Part shown: positions 1-7,929 of the stretch, in pieces
Position numbering within the stretch: position 1 is the first letter of the stretch
How the letters are laid out: each line of letters opens with the position of its first letter
NCBI RefSeq assembly: GCF_000746845.1
Contig: NZ_KN050846.1
Location: 1,938,963-2,002,962 of the forward strand
Length of the DNA: 64,000 nt
Direction of reading: 5' to 3'
DNA from: Altibacter lentus
Lineage (GTDB): Bacteria; Bacteroidota; Bacteroidia; Flavobacteriales; Flavobacteriaceae
The notes under the pieces: generated by a model
Seen by the model: only the letters and a program-made list of their open reading frames with translations
Told to the model about the DNA's origin: nothing
Databases searched by the model: none
Program-made: the position numbers and the translations under genes

Positions 1-175
1 GCGTAAGCGGCACCCAATCGTGTTTCGTGTCTAATCCTTCTTCGGCCGTAATAGTACGGATACCCATTAACGGGGTATAGGGTACGGGTAAGGCTCCATA
101 CAATAGTACCCAAAGGACGGTGAGCACAACAAACCATCCAATACCTTTGAGAATCCATCTAAAAAATCGTTTCAT
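1..175 (-). CDS. mtgA: Monofunctional biosynthetic peptidoglycan transglycosylase, N-terminal part (cut by window start)
   Basis: Only the first 58 codons are in the window. The start ATG (173-175) overlaps the stop of the upstream oxidoreductase in an ATGA, so the two are translationally coupled. The protein begins with MKRFFRWILKGIGW and has one hydrophobic segment at about residues 10-30, fitting a single N-terminal membrane anchor. It then reads HDWVPL, which matches the conserved start of the GT51 glycosyltransferase domain in MtgA proteins. The family polymerises lipid II into glycan strands without a transpeptidase domain. The catalytic glutamate region lies outside the window. The short N-terminus before HDWVPL argues against a full PBP1-type protein, but the missing C-terminus leaves that open. 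Confidence 0.8.
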   Translation of the reverse strand, partial: MKRFFRWILKGIGWFVVLTVLWVLLYGALPVPYTPLMGIRTITAEEGLDTKHDWVPLT

Positions 176-1305
176 GTATGATGCAAATTAGCTAATTGTT
201 GTCCTACGGAACTACCAATGGCAACTCCCATGCCCCCCAGACGAACACCACAATAGACATTAGGTGACAACTCCTTTAGAATAGGTTTCTTCTGGCCGCC
301 AACGCCCATGATACCGCTCCATCGTGTGTCGATCTCGAACGTTTGGTCAGGAATGATGGTTGTGGCGAGTAATTCTTCCAAACGGTCTTGCACTAGCGCT
401 GTCAGGCCTGCTTCGGAAGTTTCCTCGGCTTTGAAATCTAAGTTCCTGCCTCCACCTAGGAGGATTCTATTCTGAATATTTCTGAAATAATAGTATCCTT
501 TATCAAGATGGAACGTACCTTTCAGCGTAAGATTGGCTATAGGTTTGGTAATTAAAACCTGTGCTCGGGCCGGTTGAACATCATCATTCATAAATTGCGC
601 TGCGAAACCATTTGTTGCGATGAACAAGGATGCGACTGAAATATCTTCAGAATTTGATGTTTTTAGAAGTATTTCACCATTTTTTTGCTCAAATGACTCT
701 ATTTTTGAACAATTTAGCACTAAAATCCCTTCTTTTGAGGCTTTTTGAAGCAGCGTTACCATCATTTGTCCCGTATCCAACTGACCTTCAAATTGATTGA
801 AAATAAGTTTATTTTGGACGTTTTTAAAGCCAAATTCATTGTTTTTTATCGAAAATATGTCATTTTTGGACAAAAACACGCTTTTTAGTAGTTCATTAAT
901 GTAAGGCAACTTTATAAGACACTCTTCATATAATTCGGGATCATCCTTTGTGAATACCTCATATCCACCATGTTGGACATAATCGAGTTGTTTATCCCCA
1001 AGTGTTTCTCGAAGTAATTCAAGCCCCGCTACACGATCGTTGACTAATTGCAGTACTTCGGTTTCGGTATGTGTTTTAAGGTCTTCCAAAATTTCTGAAA
1101 CACTTCCAAAGCAGGCAAATCCGGCGTTCTTAGTACTTGCTCCACTGGGCAGAGATCCCTTCTCGAAGACAACGATCTTGGCTTTTGGATTCTTTTTCCG
1201 AAGTGCTAAAGCACAACTTAGCCCTACGATACCACTTCCAATTATCGCATGGTCAATTTCTTGCAGCCAGGTATTCCGTTCCCAATAAGAAAGATTCATT
1301 TTCAA
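172..1305 (-). CDS. FAD-dependent oxidoreductase, DAO (DadA/glycine oxidase-like) family
   Basis: A 377-residue flavoprotein. A Rossmann dinucleotide motif GSGIVG is at residues 23-28, followed by the ribose-binding glutamate at E48 (VVFEKG). The C-terminal GGMGVAIGSS segment is typical of the DAO fold that closes over FAD. The family oxidises amino acids, sarcosine, glycine or related amines; the substrate cannot be read from sequence. There is no signal peptide, so it should be cytosolic. It is first in a two-gene minus-strand unit with mtgA (4-nt overlap). The 175-nt gap to accC contains the accC terminator, so it is probably transcribed independently of the acc genes. I saw no clear TAnnTTTG upstream. 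Confidence 0.85.
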   Translation of the reverse strand: MKMNLSYWERNTWLQEIDHAIIGSGIVGLSCALALRKKNPKAKIVVFEKGSLPSGASTKNAGFACFGSVSEILEDLKTHTETEVLQLVNDRVAGLELLRETLGDKQLDYVQHGGYEVFTKDDPELYEECLIKLPYINELLKSVFLSKNDIFSIKNNEFGFKNVQNKLIFNQFEGQLDTGQMMVTLLQKASKEGILVLNCSKIESFEQKNGEILLKTSNSEDISVASLFIATNGFAAQFMNDDVQPARAQVLITKPIANLTLKGTFHLDKGYYYFRNIQNRILLGGGRNLDFKAEETSEAGLTALVQDRLEELLATTIIPDQTFEIDTRWSGIMGVGGQKKPILKELSPNVYCGVRLGGMGVAIGSSVGQQLANLHHT

Positions 1306-1414
1306 ATTAATTTACGATATGTCCTCTGTGAAGATACTGTATTAAAACTTATTTTTAAGCATCCTTATTTCTTGGAAATATGGATAAAGGGACAAAAAAT
1401 GGCCTGTTTAGACC

Positions 1415-1456
1415 AAAAAAGCACCAAAATCCATCATTTTTTATGGATTTGGTGCT
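1415..1456 (-). terminator. Intrinsic terminator after accC
   Basis: On the minus strand AGCACCAAATCCAT pairs with ATGGATTTTGGTGCT (14 pairs, one bulged base, 8-nt loop) and is followed by TTTTTT. It sits 25 nt downstream of the accC stop. Confidence 0.8.
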
Positions 1457-1480
1457 CTTTATTAGAAATATTATACGGGA

Positions 1481-2833
1481 TTATTCTTCTTCGGGAGCGT
1501 CCATTTTCCAATTGTCCATGAAAGCTGTGGTGTAGTTCCCCGCGACATAATCGGGGTGATCCATTAGCTGACGATGAAATGGAATAGTTGTTTTTACTCC
1601 TTCGATCACAAACTCGTCTAATGCGCGCTTCATTTTATTGATCGCCTCATCGCGAGTTTGAGCCGTCGTAATAAGCTTAGCGATCATTGAATCGTAATTA
1701 GGCGGAATGACATAGCCTGCATACACATGCGTGTCCAGACGAACCCCATGTCCTCCCGGTGCGTGCAACACGGTGATCTTTCCGGGTGAAGGACGGAAAT
1801 CGTTATAAGGATCTTCCGCATTGATCCTACATTCTATAGAATGTAAGTTAGGAGTGTAATGCTTTCCGGAGATTGGAACGCCAGCAGCCACAAGAATCTG
1901 CTCCCGAATCAAATCGAAATCGATCACCTGTTCTGTGATAGGGTGTTCTACTTGAATACGGGTATTCATCTCCATAAAGTAGAAATTACGGTGCTTGTCC
2001 ACAAGAAATTCTACAGTTCCTGCTCCTTCGTATTTAATGTATTCTGCTGCTTTTACAGCTGCCATTCCCATGTCGTTTCTAAGCTTTTTGGTCATGAACG
2101 GACTGGGCGTCTCCTCGGTTAATTTTTGATGACGGCGTTGAATGGAGCAGTCACGTTCGCTCAAATGGCAGGCTTTTCCTGTACTGTCCCCTACTACTTG
2201 AATTTCGATATGTCTAGGCTCTTCAATAAGCTTTTCCATATACATATCGTCATTTCCGAAAGCAGCTTTACTTTCTTGTCGTGCTGATTCCCACGCTGCC
2301 TGAAGGTTTTCTTCCTTCCAAACGGCACGCATTCCTTTACCACCACCACCTGCACTGGCCTTTAACATAACCGGATATCCCGTTTCTTTGGCCAACTTTT
2401 TACAGGTTTCAAAATCCGGGATGATTCCCTCACTACCCGGAACGCAGGGCACTCCTGCAGCCAGCATGGTAGTCTTCGCCATTGCTTTATCCCCCATTCT
2501 TTCGATCATGTCGGGAGAAGCACCAATAAACTTAATATTGTGTTCTTCACATATCTTGGAGAATTTTGCATTTTCTGCCAAGAACCCGTAGCCCGGGTGG
2601 ATGGCGTCGGCATTTGTGATCTCTGCCGCTGCGATAATATTTGAAATCTTGAGGTAGCTTTCGCTGCTGGGTGGCGGTCCAATACAAACGGCCTCGTCTG
2701 CAAAACGAACATGTAGGCTCTCCTCATCGGCTTTAGAGTAGACTGCCACGGTTTTAATACCCATTTCCTTACAGGTACGAATAATACGCAGTGCAATCTC
2801 TCCCCTATTTGCTATTAATATCTTTTTAAACAT
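1481..2833 (-). CDS. accC: Acetyl-CoA carboxylase, biotin carboxylase subunit
   Basis: A 450-residue protein, the usual length for bacterial AccC. It starts [17 protein letters not shown], the classic biotin carboxylase N-terminus, and carries GYGFLAEN, the glycine-rich ATP-grasp loop GGGGKGMR and the active-site segment [11 protein letters not shown]. It carboxylates the biotin on AccB using ATP and bicarbonate, the first half-reaction of malonyl-CoA formation. It is last in the order fabH-accB-accC on the minus strand; 82 nt separate it from accB with no terminator, so co-transcription is likely. A strong terminator follows. A propionyl-CoA carboxylase alpha chain would be longer and carry its own biotinyl domain, so AccC is preferred. 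Confidence 0.95.
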   Translation of the reverse strand: MFKKILIANRGEIALRIIRTCKEMGIKTVAVYSKADEESLHVRFADEAVCIGPPPSSESYLKISNIIAAAEITNADAIHPGYGFLAENAKFSKICEEHNIKFIGASPDMIERMGDKAMAKTTMLAAGVPCVPGSEGIIPDFETCKKLAKETGYPVMLKASAGGGGKGMRAVWKEENLQAAWESARQESKAAFGNDDMYMEKLIEEPRHIEIQVVGDSTGKACHLSERDCSIQRRHQKLTEETPSPFMTKKLRNDMGMAAVKAAEYIKYEGAGTVEFLVDKHRNFYFMEMNTRIQVEHPITEQVIDFDLIREQILVAAGVPISGKHYTPNLHSIECRINAEDPYNDFRPSPGKITVLHAPGGHGVRLDTHVYAGYVIPPNYDSMIAKLITTAQTRDEAINKMKRALDEFVIEGVKTTIPFHRQLMDHPDYVAGNYTTAFMDNWKMDAPEEE

Positions 2834-2915
2834 AATTCATTGAAATTTCAAACCGCAAACAGTAAATACCAGGTATGGTCCGGAATTTAATCTTTAGGAT
2901 TTGGGATTTGACAAT

Positions 2916-3398
2916 TTACGAAGGGTCTACCAAAAATAACGGTTGATCGAACTCTACCGGAGAAGCGTCGTCAACCAATATTTTAACAATTTTCCCTGAA
3001 ACTTCACTTTCTATCTCATTAAAAAGCTTCATTGCTTCTATCACACATAATACATCACCTGCATTTATGTTGCTTCCCACCTCAACGAACATTGGTTTGT
3101 CCGGTGACGGCTTTCGGTAGAATGTTCCAATTATAGGTGATTTGATGGTAATATATTTTGAAGATTCGTCTGAAGGAGCTGCTGGGGCTGCAGTGTTGGC
3201 CGCAGGTGCAGCGGCTGGTGCCGGTGCAGTTTGTTGTGGGGCCGCCATGGTGGGAATTTGCTGAATATAGGTCGTTTCTCCCTTGCTCTCGCTGCCTGTT
3301 CTAATGGTTATTTTTACATCGTCTGTCTCTAGTTTCACTTCACTAGCTCCGGACTTGGCCACGAACTTTATTAAATTCTGAATGTCTTTTAAATCCAT
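2916..3398 (-). CDS. accB: Biotin carboxyl carrier protein of acetyl-CoA carboxylase
   Basis: A 160-residue protein with the normal three-part AccB layout: an N-terminal helical segment (residues 1-35), an Ala/Pro-rich flexible linker (about 50-78), and a C-terminal biotinyl domain. The biotin attachment motif EAMKLF is present, with the biotinyl lysine at K124. BirA-type ligase modifies this lysine, and the carried carboxyl group is passed to the carboxyltransferase (accA/accD, not in this window). It lies 31 nt after fabH and upstream of accC, so it is in one unit with both. Nothing is unusual in length or motif. Confidence 0.95.
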   Translation of the reverse strand: MDLKDIQNLIKFVAKSGASEVKLETDDVKITIRTGSESKGETTYIQQIPTMAAPQQTAPAPAAAPAANTAAPAAPSDESSKYITIKSPIIGTFYRKPSPDKPMFVEVGSNINAGDVLCVIEAMKLFNEIESEVSGKIVKILVDDASPVEFDQPLFLVDPS

Positions 3399-3429
3399 AA
3401 TTTTGGTGTTTATTATCGTTCTGTTTGTT

Positions 3430-4428
3430 TTATTTTGGGTCGTACGCCCATTTCACATAGACGGCGCCCCAGGTAAATCCGCCTCCAAAAGAAGCAAAGA
3501 CAAGATTATCGCCTTTTTTTAATTGTTTTTCGTAATCTCTTATACAAAGTGGAAGTGTTGCTGATGTAGTATTCCCATACTTATGGATGTTCATCATCAC
3601 TTTTTCTTCCGGGAGTCTCATGCGTTTTGCAGTGGCATCAATAATACGTTTATTGGCTTGATGCGGGACCAGCCAATCGACATCATCCCCGCTTAGGTTA
3701 TTGCGTGCCATAATCTTCTCACTTACATCTGCCATGTTCGACACTGCAAATTTAAATACAGTTTTCCCGTCTTGAAAGACAAAATGTTGTTTTTTGGCAA
3801 CGGTTTCAGCCGAAGGAGGTAACAAAGAGCCCCCGGCATCAATTTTTAAACTTTGCCTTCCAATACCGTCACTTCGAAGATATTCATCCAAGACTCCAAA
3901 TCCTTCAGTATTGGGTTCAAACAGCAATGCGCCTCCTCCGTCACCAAAGATGATACAGGTGGTTCGGTCTTCATAATCGATAATAGAAGACATCTTATCG
4001 GCACCCAACAATAATACTTTTTTATATTTCCCGGACTCAATGTAGCGGGCGGCGGTAGACATTCCATACAAGAAACTGGAACAAGCAGCCACTAGGTCGA
4101 AAGAAAATGCATTTGTTGCGCCAATTTCTGTAGCAACATACACTCCTGTGGCCGCAACGGGCATATCCGGAGTTGCCGTTGCCATAATGACCATATCTAT
4201 ATCCTTAGGGTTGGTATTGCTTTTAGCGAGTAGGTCTTTGGCAGCCTGAATTGCCAAATAGGAGGTGCCTTTATCTTTATCTTTTAAAATCCTGCGTTCC
4301 TTAATCCCTGTTCTTGTGGTAATCCATTCGTCATTGGTATCCACCATCGTCTCAAGGATCTTATTGGTGAGAACGTAGTCCGGTACATAGCCTCCTACAG
4401 CTGTGATGGCTGCTGTGATTGTACTCAT
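3430..4428 (-). CDS. fabH: Beta-ketoacyl-ACP synthase III
   Basis: A 332-residue FabH. The catalytic triad motifs are all present: Cys116 in VAACSS, histidine in VPHQAN and asparagine in YGNTTSAT. It condenses acetyl-CoA (or a branched primer in many Bacteroidota) with malonyl-ACP to start fatty-acid synthesis. Its position directly upstream of accB-accC couples malonyl-CoA supply to chain initiation. It lies downstream of DUF177-rpmF, as in many bacteria, but an intrinsic terminator (4545-4572) separates the two groups, so fabH probably has its own promoter in the 168-nt gap; a TAATTTTC near-match is seen there. Primer preference cannot be told from sequence alone. Confidence 0.95.
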   Translation of the reverse strand: MSTITAAITAVGGYVPDYVLTNKILETMVDTNDEWITTRTGIKERRILKDKDKGTSYLAIQAAKDLLAKSNTNPKDIDMVIMATATPDMPVAATGVYVATEIGATNAFSFDLVAACSSFLYGMSTAARYIESGKYKKVLLLGADKMSSIIDYEDRTTCIIFGDGGGALLFEPNTEGFGVLDEYLRSDGIGRQSLKIDAGGSLLPPSAETVAKKQHFVFQDGKTVFKFAVSNMADVSEKIMARNNLSGDDVDWLVPHQANKRIIDATAKRMRLPEEKVMMNIHKYGNTTSATLPLCIRDYEKQLKKGDNLVFASFGGGFTWGAVYVKWAYDPK

Positions 4429-4544
4429 ATATTTGAATTAGATTCGGTAATTGGTCGAAACCCTTTAAAAGGAATGAAAATTACTAAAATTTAATCAAAA
4501 ACGGCTCAAAAAGAGGTTGTTTTTGAAGTTTAACCTGGAAAAAA

Positions 4545-4572
4545 CAAAAAACTCTCACATGAGTGTGAGAGT
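4545..4572 (-). terminator. Intrinsic terminator after rpmF
   Basis: On the minus strand ACTCTCACA and TGTGAGAGT form a perfect 9-bp stem with a CTCA loop, followed by TTTTTTGTTTTTT. It lies just past the rpmF stop and upstream of fabH, so it may terminate or attenuate read-through into the fatty-acid genes. Confidence 0.85.
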
Positions 4573-4596
4573 CTGTAAAGATTATATGGAAGCAAA

Positions 4597-4794
4597 TTAT
4601 GCCTCGACTTCTTCTGTAGCATCGATCACTACCTGCCCGCGGTAATATAATTTACCTTCGTGCCAGTGTGCTCTATGGTACAAGTGAGCCTCTCCGGTTG
4701 TTGGATCGGTTGCGATTTGAGGAGCTGTTGCTTTGTAATGCGTTCTTCTCTTATCTCTTCTGGTTTTCGAGATTTTTCTCTTAGGATGTGCCAT
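4597..4794 (-). CDS. rpmF: 50S ribosomal protein L32
   Basis: A 65-residue basic protein starting [17 protein letters not shown], the standard L32 N-terminus. It has no cysteines, so it is the zinc-independent (C-minus) form of L32. It sits 9 nt after the DUF177 gene, the near-universal DUF177-rpmF pairing. The C-terminus is an acidic tail (TEEVEA). It belongs to the large ribosomal subunit near the peptidyl transferase centre. It is followed at once by a strong terminator. Confidence 0.95.
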   Translation of the reverse strand: MAHPKRKISKTRRDKRRTHYKATAPQIATDPTTGEAHLYHRAHWHEGKLYYRGQVVIDATEEVEA

Positions 4795-4803
4795 TACTGT
4801 ATT

Positions 4804-5355
4804 TTATTTATCCGTTAATAGTTTTTTTAATGAGTCCCATCGTGGATCGGTTTCATCACCTTCGGGAGCCTTTTCTTCTTTTGTTTCCTTCGGACTTAAT
4901 TCTTCAAGTTTAACAAGTATGTCGCTTTCTAATGTTCCATCTTCAACACCCGGATGAATTCTTTTCGCCGGCAATGCCAACACAATAGATTCATACACAT
5001 ATTGTTGAATGTTTACCTCATAGCTTCCATGCGGAAGTATTAACAGGTCTTCATTTTCGTCGTTGTATTCATTCCCAAATTTTACCACAAAATGATATTC
5101 TCCGGAAATATCCTGATCATAGGGCTCATTGGTGCTATCACAATAGACATTTACATATCCGTTAAAAGACAGTGTAAATTCCAATAAAGTTGTTTTTTTG
5201 ATCAATACAACATCGAGTTTAATGGCTACGTCATTAAATTCGTCATACTCATAATGCTCAAAGAACGAAGGGCCGATGGTAAAATCAAAGTGATGTTCTC
5301 CTAATTTCAATCCCACGAAAGGGATGGTAAATTCTTTCAATTCCTTCATGATCAC
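4804..5355 (-). CDS. DUF177 (YceD-like) protein
   Basis: A 183-residue protein with an acidic C-terminal tail. The identification rests on its position immediately upstream of rpmF and on the DUF177-like arrangement: beta-rich N-terminal half, then a hydrophobic LPHGSYEVN segment, then an acidic end. YceD/DUF177 proteins are linked to large-subunit rRNA (23S) accumulation in bacteria and plastids. Two in-frame ATGs at the start (5355 and 5349) are both possible; I give the longer form. A -7 element TATCTTTG at 5394-5401 lies 38 nt upstream and should drive both this gene and rpmF. Confidence 0.8.
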   Translation of the reverse strand: MIMKELKEFTIPFVGLKLGEHHFDFTIGPSFFEHYEYDEFNDVAIKLDVVLIKKTTLLEFTLSFNGYVNVYCDSTNEPYDQDISGEYHFVVKFGNEYNDENEDLLILPHGSYEVNIQQYVYESIVLALPAKRIHPGVEDGTLESDILVKLEELSPKETKEEKAPEGDETDPRWDSLKKLLTDK

Positions 5356-5393
5356 ACCAATTTTACGCTTTCACCTTAGCAATAAGGCGGGTG

Positions 5394-5401
5394 CAAAGAT
5401 A
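5394..5401 (-). promoter_or_regulatory. Putative -7 promoter element for DUF177-rpmF
   Basis: TATCTTTG on the minus strand matches the Bacteroidota TAnnTTTG consensus and lies about 40 nt before the DUF177 start. No clear TTTG -33 box is visible. Confidence 0.55.
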
Positions 5402-5427
5402 AAAAATTAATTGAATAGGAAAATAAT

Positions 5428-6492
5428 TTATCCTTTCTTTTTTGAAAGCTGTTTTCTACGATTTGTTTGCAGCGGATTTTTCGCTATTTCTTCGTATTCG
5501 TTGCGCTGTTTGTAGATATTGATGGCGGCGAAGACTGCTTCTCTAAAGGAGTCGTGGCTGGCTTGATTCTTACCTGCTACATCGAAGGCTGTCCCGTGAT
5601 CGGGGGAGGTCCGGATTCGACTTAGTCCTGCGGTATAATTTACCCCCGAGCCAAAAGCAAGGGTTTTAAAAGGAATAAGTCCCTGATCATGATACGATGC
5701 GACAATTACATCGAAATTCTTATAATTCCCAGAACCGAAAAAACTGTCGGCTGCATAAGGGCCGTAAACTATCTTCCCGTTTTTACGCAGATTATCCAAT
5801 GTAGGTATTAAGGTCTTGTCATCTTCATCCCCAATAACTCCGTTGTCCCCCACATGTGGATTAATGCCCAAAACGGCAATGCGCGGTTTTTCAATTCCGA
5901 AGTCCTGAATCAATGTTCGGTGGATAATATTGATTTTTTTCTCTATAAGTTCTCGGGTTATTGTTTTGGAAACATCTTTCACTGCTACGTGGTCTGTGAG
6001 TAGCCCAACGCGAAGTCCTTCGGAAATCATTAGCATAAGGCTCTCGCCTTCCAGCTCTTTTGCGAGATAATCTGTATGTCCCGGAAAGGTAAATGTTTCA
6101 GACTGGATATTCGATTTATTTATAGGTGCGGTAACCAAGACATCAATCTTTTGCGCCTTGAGTGCTGCAACCGAAGCTTCCAAAGATTGTAAAGCATAGG
6201 CCCCCATTTTCTTGTCGTCATTTCCGAATTCGACATCTACCGGTTCTTTCCAAACATTCAATACGTTTATCTTTTTGTGAACCACATCTTCTACAGTATC
6301 AATGCCATGAAAAGAAATATCCAGTTCGTACACTTTTTTGAAAAAGGACATTAGCTTTACTGATGCAAAAATAATCGGAGTACAAAATTCCAGCATCCGA
6401 GAATCTTCAAAAGTTTTGAGTACGACTTCACTTCCAATGCCGTTCAAATCTCCTATTGAAATTCCCAGTACAATTTTATCTTGCTTATTCAT
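5428..6492 (-). CDS. pdxA: 4-hydroxythreonine-4-phosphate dehydrogenase
   Basis: A 354-residue PdxA. It contains the N-terminal GDLNGIGSEV segment, the substrate/metal-binding GHTDYLA, and SYHDQGLIPFK, whose histidine is a divalent-metal ligand in the family. The enzyme oxidises 4-phosphohydroxy-L-threonine in the DXP-dependent route to pyridoxal 5'-phosphate. The C-terminus carries a basic tail (RRKQLSKKKG). It is divergent from ribE across a 61-nt gap where the two -7 elements overlap head to head. It is monocistronic as far as seen: the next minus gene (DUF177) has its own promoter. Confidence 0.95.
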   Translation of the reverse strand: MNKQDKIVLGISIGDLNGIGSEVVLKTFEDSRMLEFCTPIIFASVKLMSFFKKVYELDISFHGIDTVEDVVHKKINVLNVWKEPVDVEFGNDDKKMGAYALQSLEASVAALKAQKIDVLVTAPINKSNIQSETFTFPGHTDYLAKELEGESLMLMISEGLRVGLLTDHVAVKDVSKTITRELIEKKINIIHRTLIQDFGIEKPRIAVLGINPHVGDNGVIGDEDDKTLIPTLDNLRKNGKIVYGPYAADSFFGSGNYKNFDVIVASYHDQGLIPFKTLAFGSGVNYTAGLSRIRTSPDHGTAFDVAGKNQASHDSFREAVFAAINIYKQRNEYEEIAKNPLQTNRRKQLSKKKG

Positions 6493-6519
6493 TCGTAGTA
6501 AATCCCTTTATTTTATTGT

Positions 6520-6527
6520 TACTTTTG
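6520..6527 (+). promoter_or_regulatory. Putative -7 promoter element for ribE
   Basis: TACTTTTG matches TAnnTTTG. The predicted transcription start is about 20 nt before the ribE ATG, so the leader is too short to hold an FMN riboswitch. Confidence 0.55.
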
Positions 6528-6532
6528 CAATA

Positions 6533-6540
6533 CAAATGTA
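6533..6540 (-). promoter_or_regulatory. Putative -7 promoter element for pdxA
   Basis: TACATTTG on the minus strand matches TAnnTTTG. It lies within the region expected to be the ribE transcription start, so the two divergent promoters overlap. Confidence 0.45.
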
Positions 6541-6553
6541 ACTAATTGTAAGC

Positions 6554-7141
6554 ATGTTTACAGGAATTATTGAAGCAATCGGTGAAATCTCCAACCTTTC
6601 CCCTAAGGATGGAAATTTGGATATACAAGTTAAAAGCGAGCTAAGTTCTCATTTAAAAATCGATCAAAGTGTGTCGCATAATGGAGTGTGTCTTACCGTT
6701 GTGGATCTTTCTCCTGAAACGTATACCGTTACAGCAGTACAAGAAACTTTAGACAAAAGCAACATAGGTCGCCTCACGTTGGGCAGTCAAGTGAATCTTG
6801 AGCGTGCCATGCGATTGGGGGACCGTTTAGATGGCCATATTGTTCAGGGACATGTGGATCAAACAGCCGTTTGTTCAGAAATAAAAGAAGTGAATGGTAG
6901 TTGGTATTTTGGTTTTGAATATGATGCCTCGCTGGGGAATCTAACCATAGAGAAGGGGTCGATCACTGTTAATGGAGTAAGTCTCACAGTGGTGGATGCC
7001 AAGAAAAATTCTTTCGGTGTGGCCATCATACCCTATACATATCATCACACTAATTTCAATTTGCTGAAAAAAGGAGATCTTGTAAACTTGGAATTTGATG
7101 TGATCGGGAAATACGTAAAGCGACTTATGAGCGGCTATTAG
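6554..7141 (+). CDS. ribE: Riboflavin synthase, alpha chain
   Basis: A 195-residue protein starting MFTGIIEAIGEI, the signature of the riboflavin synthase alpha chain. Two lumazine-binding domains are visible as an internal duplication: SHNGVCLTVVD in the first half and TVNGVSLTVVD in the second. It dismutates two molecules of 6,7-dimethyl-8-ribityllumazine into riboflavin and a pyrimidine that is recycled. Other rib genes are not in this window. Its 3' end overlaps the convergent small gene at 7125-7352 by 17 nt. Confidence 0.95.
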   Translation: MFTGIIEAIGEISNLSPKDGNLDIQVKSELSSHLKIDQSVSHNGVCLTVVDLSPETYTVTAVQETLDKSNIGRLTLGSQVNLERAMRLGDRLDGHIVQGHVDQTAVCSEIKEVNGSWYFGFEYDASLGNLTIEKGSITVNGVSLTVVDAKKNSFGVAIIPYTYHHTNFNLLKKGDLVNLEFDVIGKYVKRLMSGY

Positions 7142-7352
7142 CAGACCTTAATCGTGTGTAAGCAACGTAACCCCCATAAAAAATTCCTGCCAGAAGCAAT
7201 AGTATAATTCCGCTATCCAAAGGTAATTCTGGTGGTGGGGTTTTGGGTGGAGGGGGTGTGCCTGAGTCACCGCCCGAAAGCTGTGCAAGCATAGAGGTAC
7301 TTGTAAGTAAACAAAGTACCATGATGGTTTTTATGACGATTTGGGGTCGCAT
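7125..7352 (-). CDS. Small secreted/membrane protein, PID-CTERM-like
   Basis: A 75-residue protein with an N-terminal signal peptide (hydrophobic core at about 8-20, ending SMLAQ), a Gly/Pro-rich mid-section (PPPPKTPPPELP), then PLDSG, a hydrophobic stretch of about 18 residues (IILLLLAGIFYGGYVAY) and a basic tail (TRLRSANSRS). This short signal, proline-rich, P-(I/L)-D, transmembrane, basic-tail design is common in Flavobacteriia and is annotated as a PID-CTERM sorting-like domain. Function is unknown. Its 3' end overlaps ribE by 17 nt on the opposite strand. The match is to the architecture only and was not checked by alignment. Confidence 0.6.
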   Translation of the reverse strand: MRPQIVIKTIMVLCLLTSTSMLAQLSGGDSGTPPPPKTPPPELPLDSGIILLLLAGIFYGGYVAYTRLRSANSRS

Positions 7353-7790
7353 ATTCAGGGGCTAATGTAATAATTTTTTTTTAACATCAAATAAAAATTC
7401 AATTTATCCAAAACTTATTAACTCAATTTTTCTAATTTAATTGCTTCGTTTTGAATAAATAACATGCTTTATCGAGAACTATTCCCGCAATATTTGCAAG
7501 TTATTAAATTATTCCTGCTATTCTAGGTTTCTCGATCCTTTTAAATTCCATGGCTTCAAATAACGCTCACCAAAAAAAATAGTCCCTCACGGACTTCTTA
7601 GATTGTGATTTGTAGCTCCCGACTTTACAAAAAGGACAGCGACCAAATTATACTTTTAGTTATACTGAGTCTAAATTAAAGTGGTCCCGCATGGGCTCAC
7701 TTCGACTTCGCTCAACGCAGCCTTCGGGCAAATTCAAAGCACTATAAATCTCAAAATCACTATTTTAATTAGCGCCCAAAAACAAAAAAG
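7353..7790. other. Gene-poor intergenic region between the small secreted protein and the tRNA
   Basis: About 440 AT-rich bases with no convincing open reading frame. The only structure I can support is a partial tRNA copy at 7681-7698 directly followed by a CTTCGACTTCGCTCAA motif. That motif resembles short dispersed intergenic elements I recall from flavobacterial genomes, but this was not checked. The T/A runs at 7370-7400 show no stable hairpin. Confidence 0.6.
7681..7698 (-). repeat. Truncated copy of the 3' end of the neighbouring tRNA
   Basis: GTGGTCCCGCATGGGCTC matches 17 of 18 bases of the intact tRNA 3' end at 7790-7807 (GTGGTCCCACATGGGCTC), in the same orientation and 109 nt away. 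It covers part of the T arm and the acceptor 3' strand only. Confidence 0.7.
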
Positions 7791-7864
7791 TGGTCCCACA
7801 TGGGCTCGAACCATGGACCCCCTGATTATGAGTCAGGTGCTCTAACCAGCTGAGCTATGGGACC
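7791..7864 (-). tRNA. tRNA with CAU anticodon, probably tRNA-Ile2 (lysidine) rather than elongator Met
   Basis: A 74-nt cloverleaf reads cleanly on the minus strand. The acceptor stem is GGTCCCA/TGGGACC, the anticodon stem CCTGA/TCAGG and the loop CTCATAA (anticodon CAT), with T arm CATGG-TTCGAGC-CCATG and discriminator A73. CCA is not encoded. The C4-G69, C5-G68 and T29-A41 pairs agree with the E. coli TilS recognition elements that separate tRNA-Ile2 from elongator tRNA-Met. I therefore favour Ile2, with Met as the alternative. A T-run follows the gene but no hairpin terminator. Confidence 0.9.
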
Positions 7865-7929
7865 TAAAACAGTCTGCAAATGTAAAACACTTTGCTTTTA
7901 ATGCAAAACTATTTTAGGTTATTATTAGG

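Noticed and set aside
6493-6553. FMN riboswitch before ribE
   Set aside because: The leader is only about 20 nt from the -7 element to the ATG, too short for an RFN aptamer.
7560-7640. A second degenerate tRNA (TAGTCCCTCACGGACTT region)
   Set aside because: No cloverleaf can be built and there is no clear match to the nearby tRNA.
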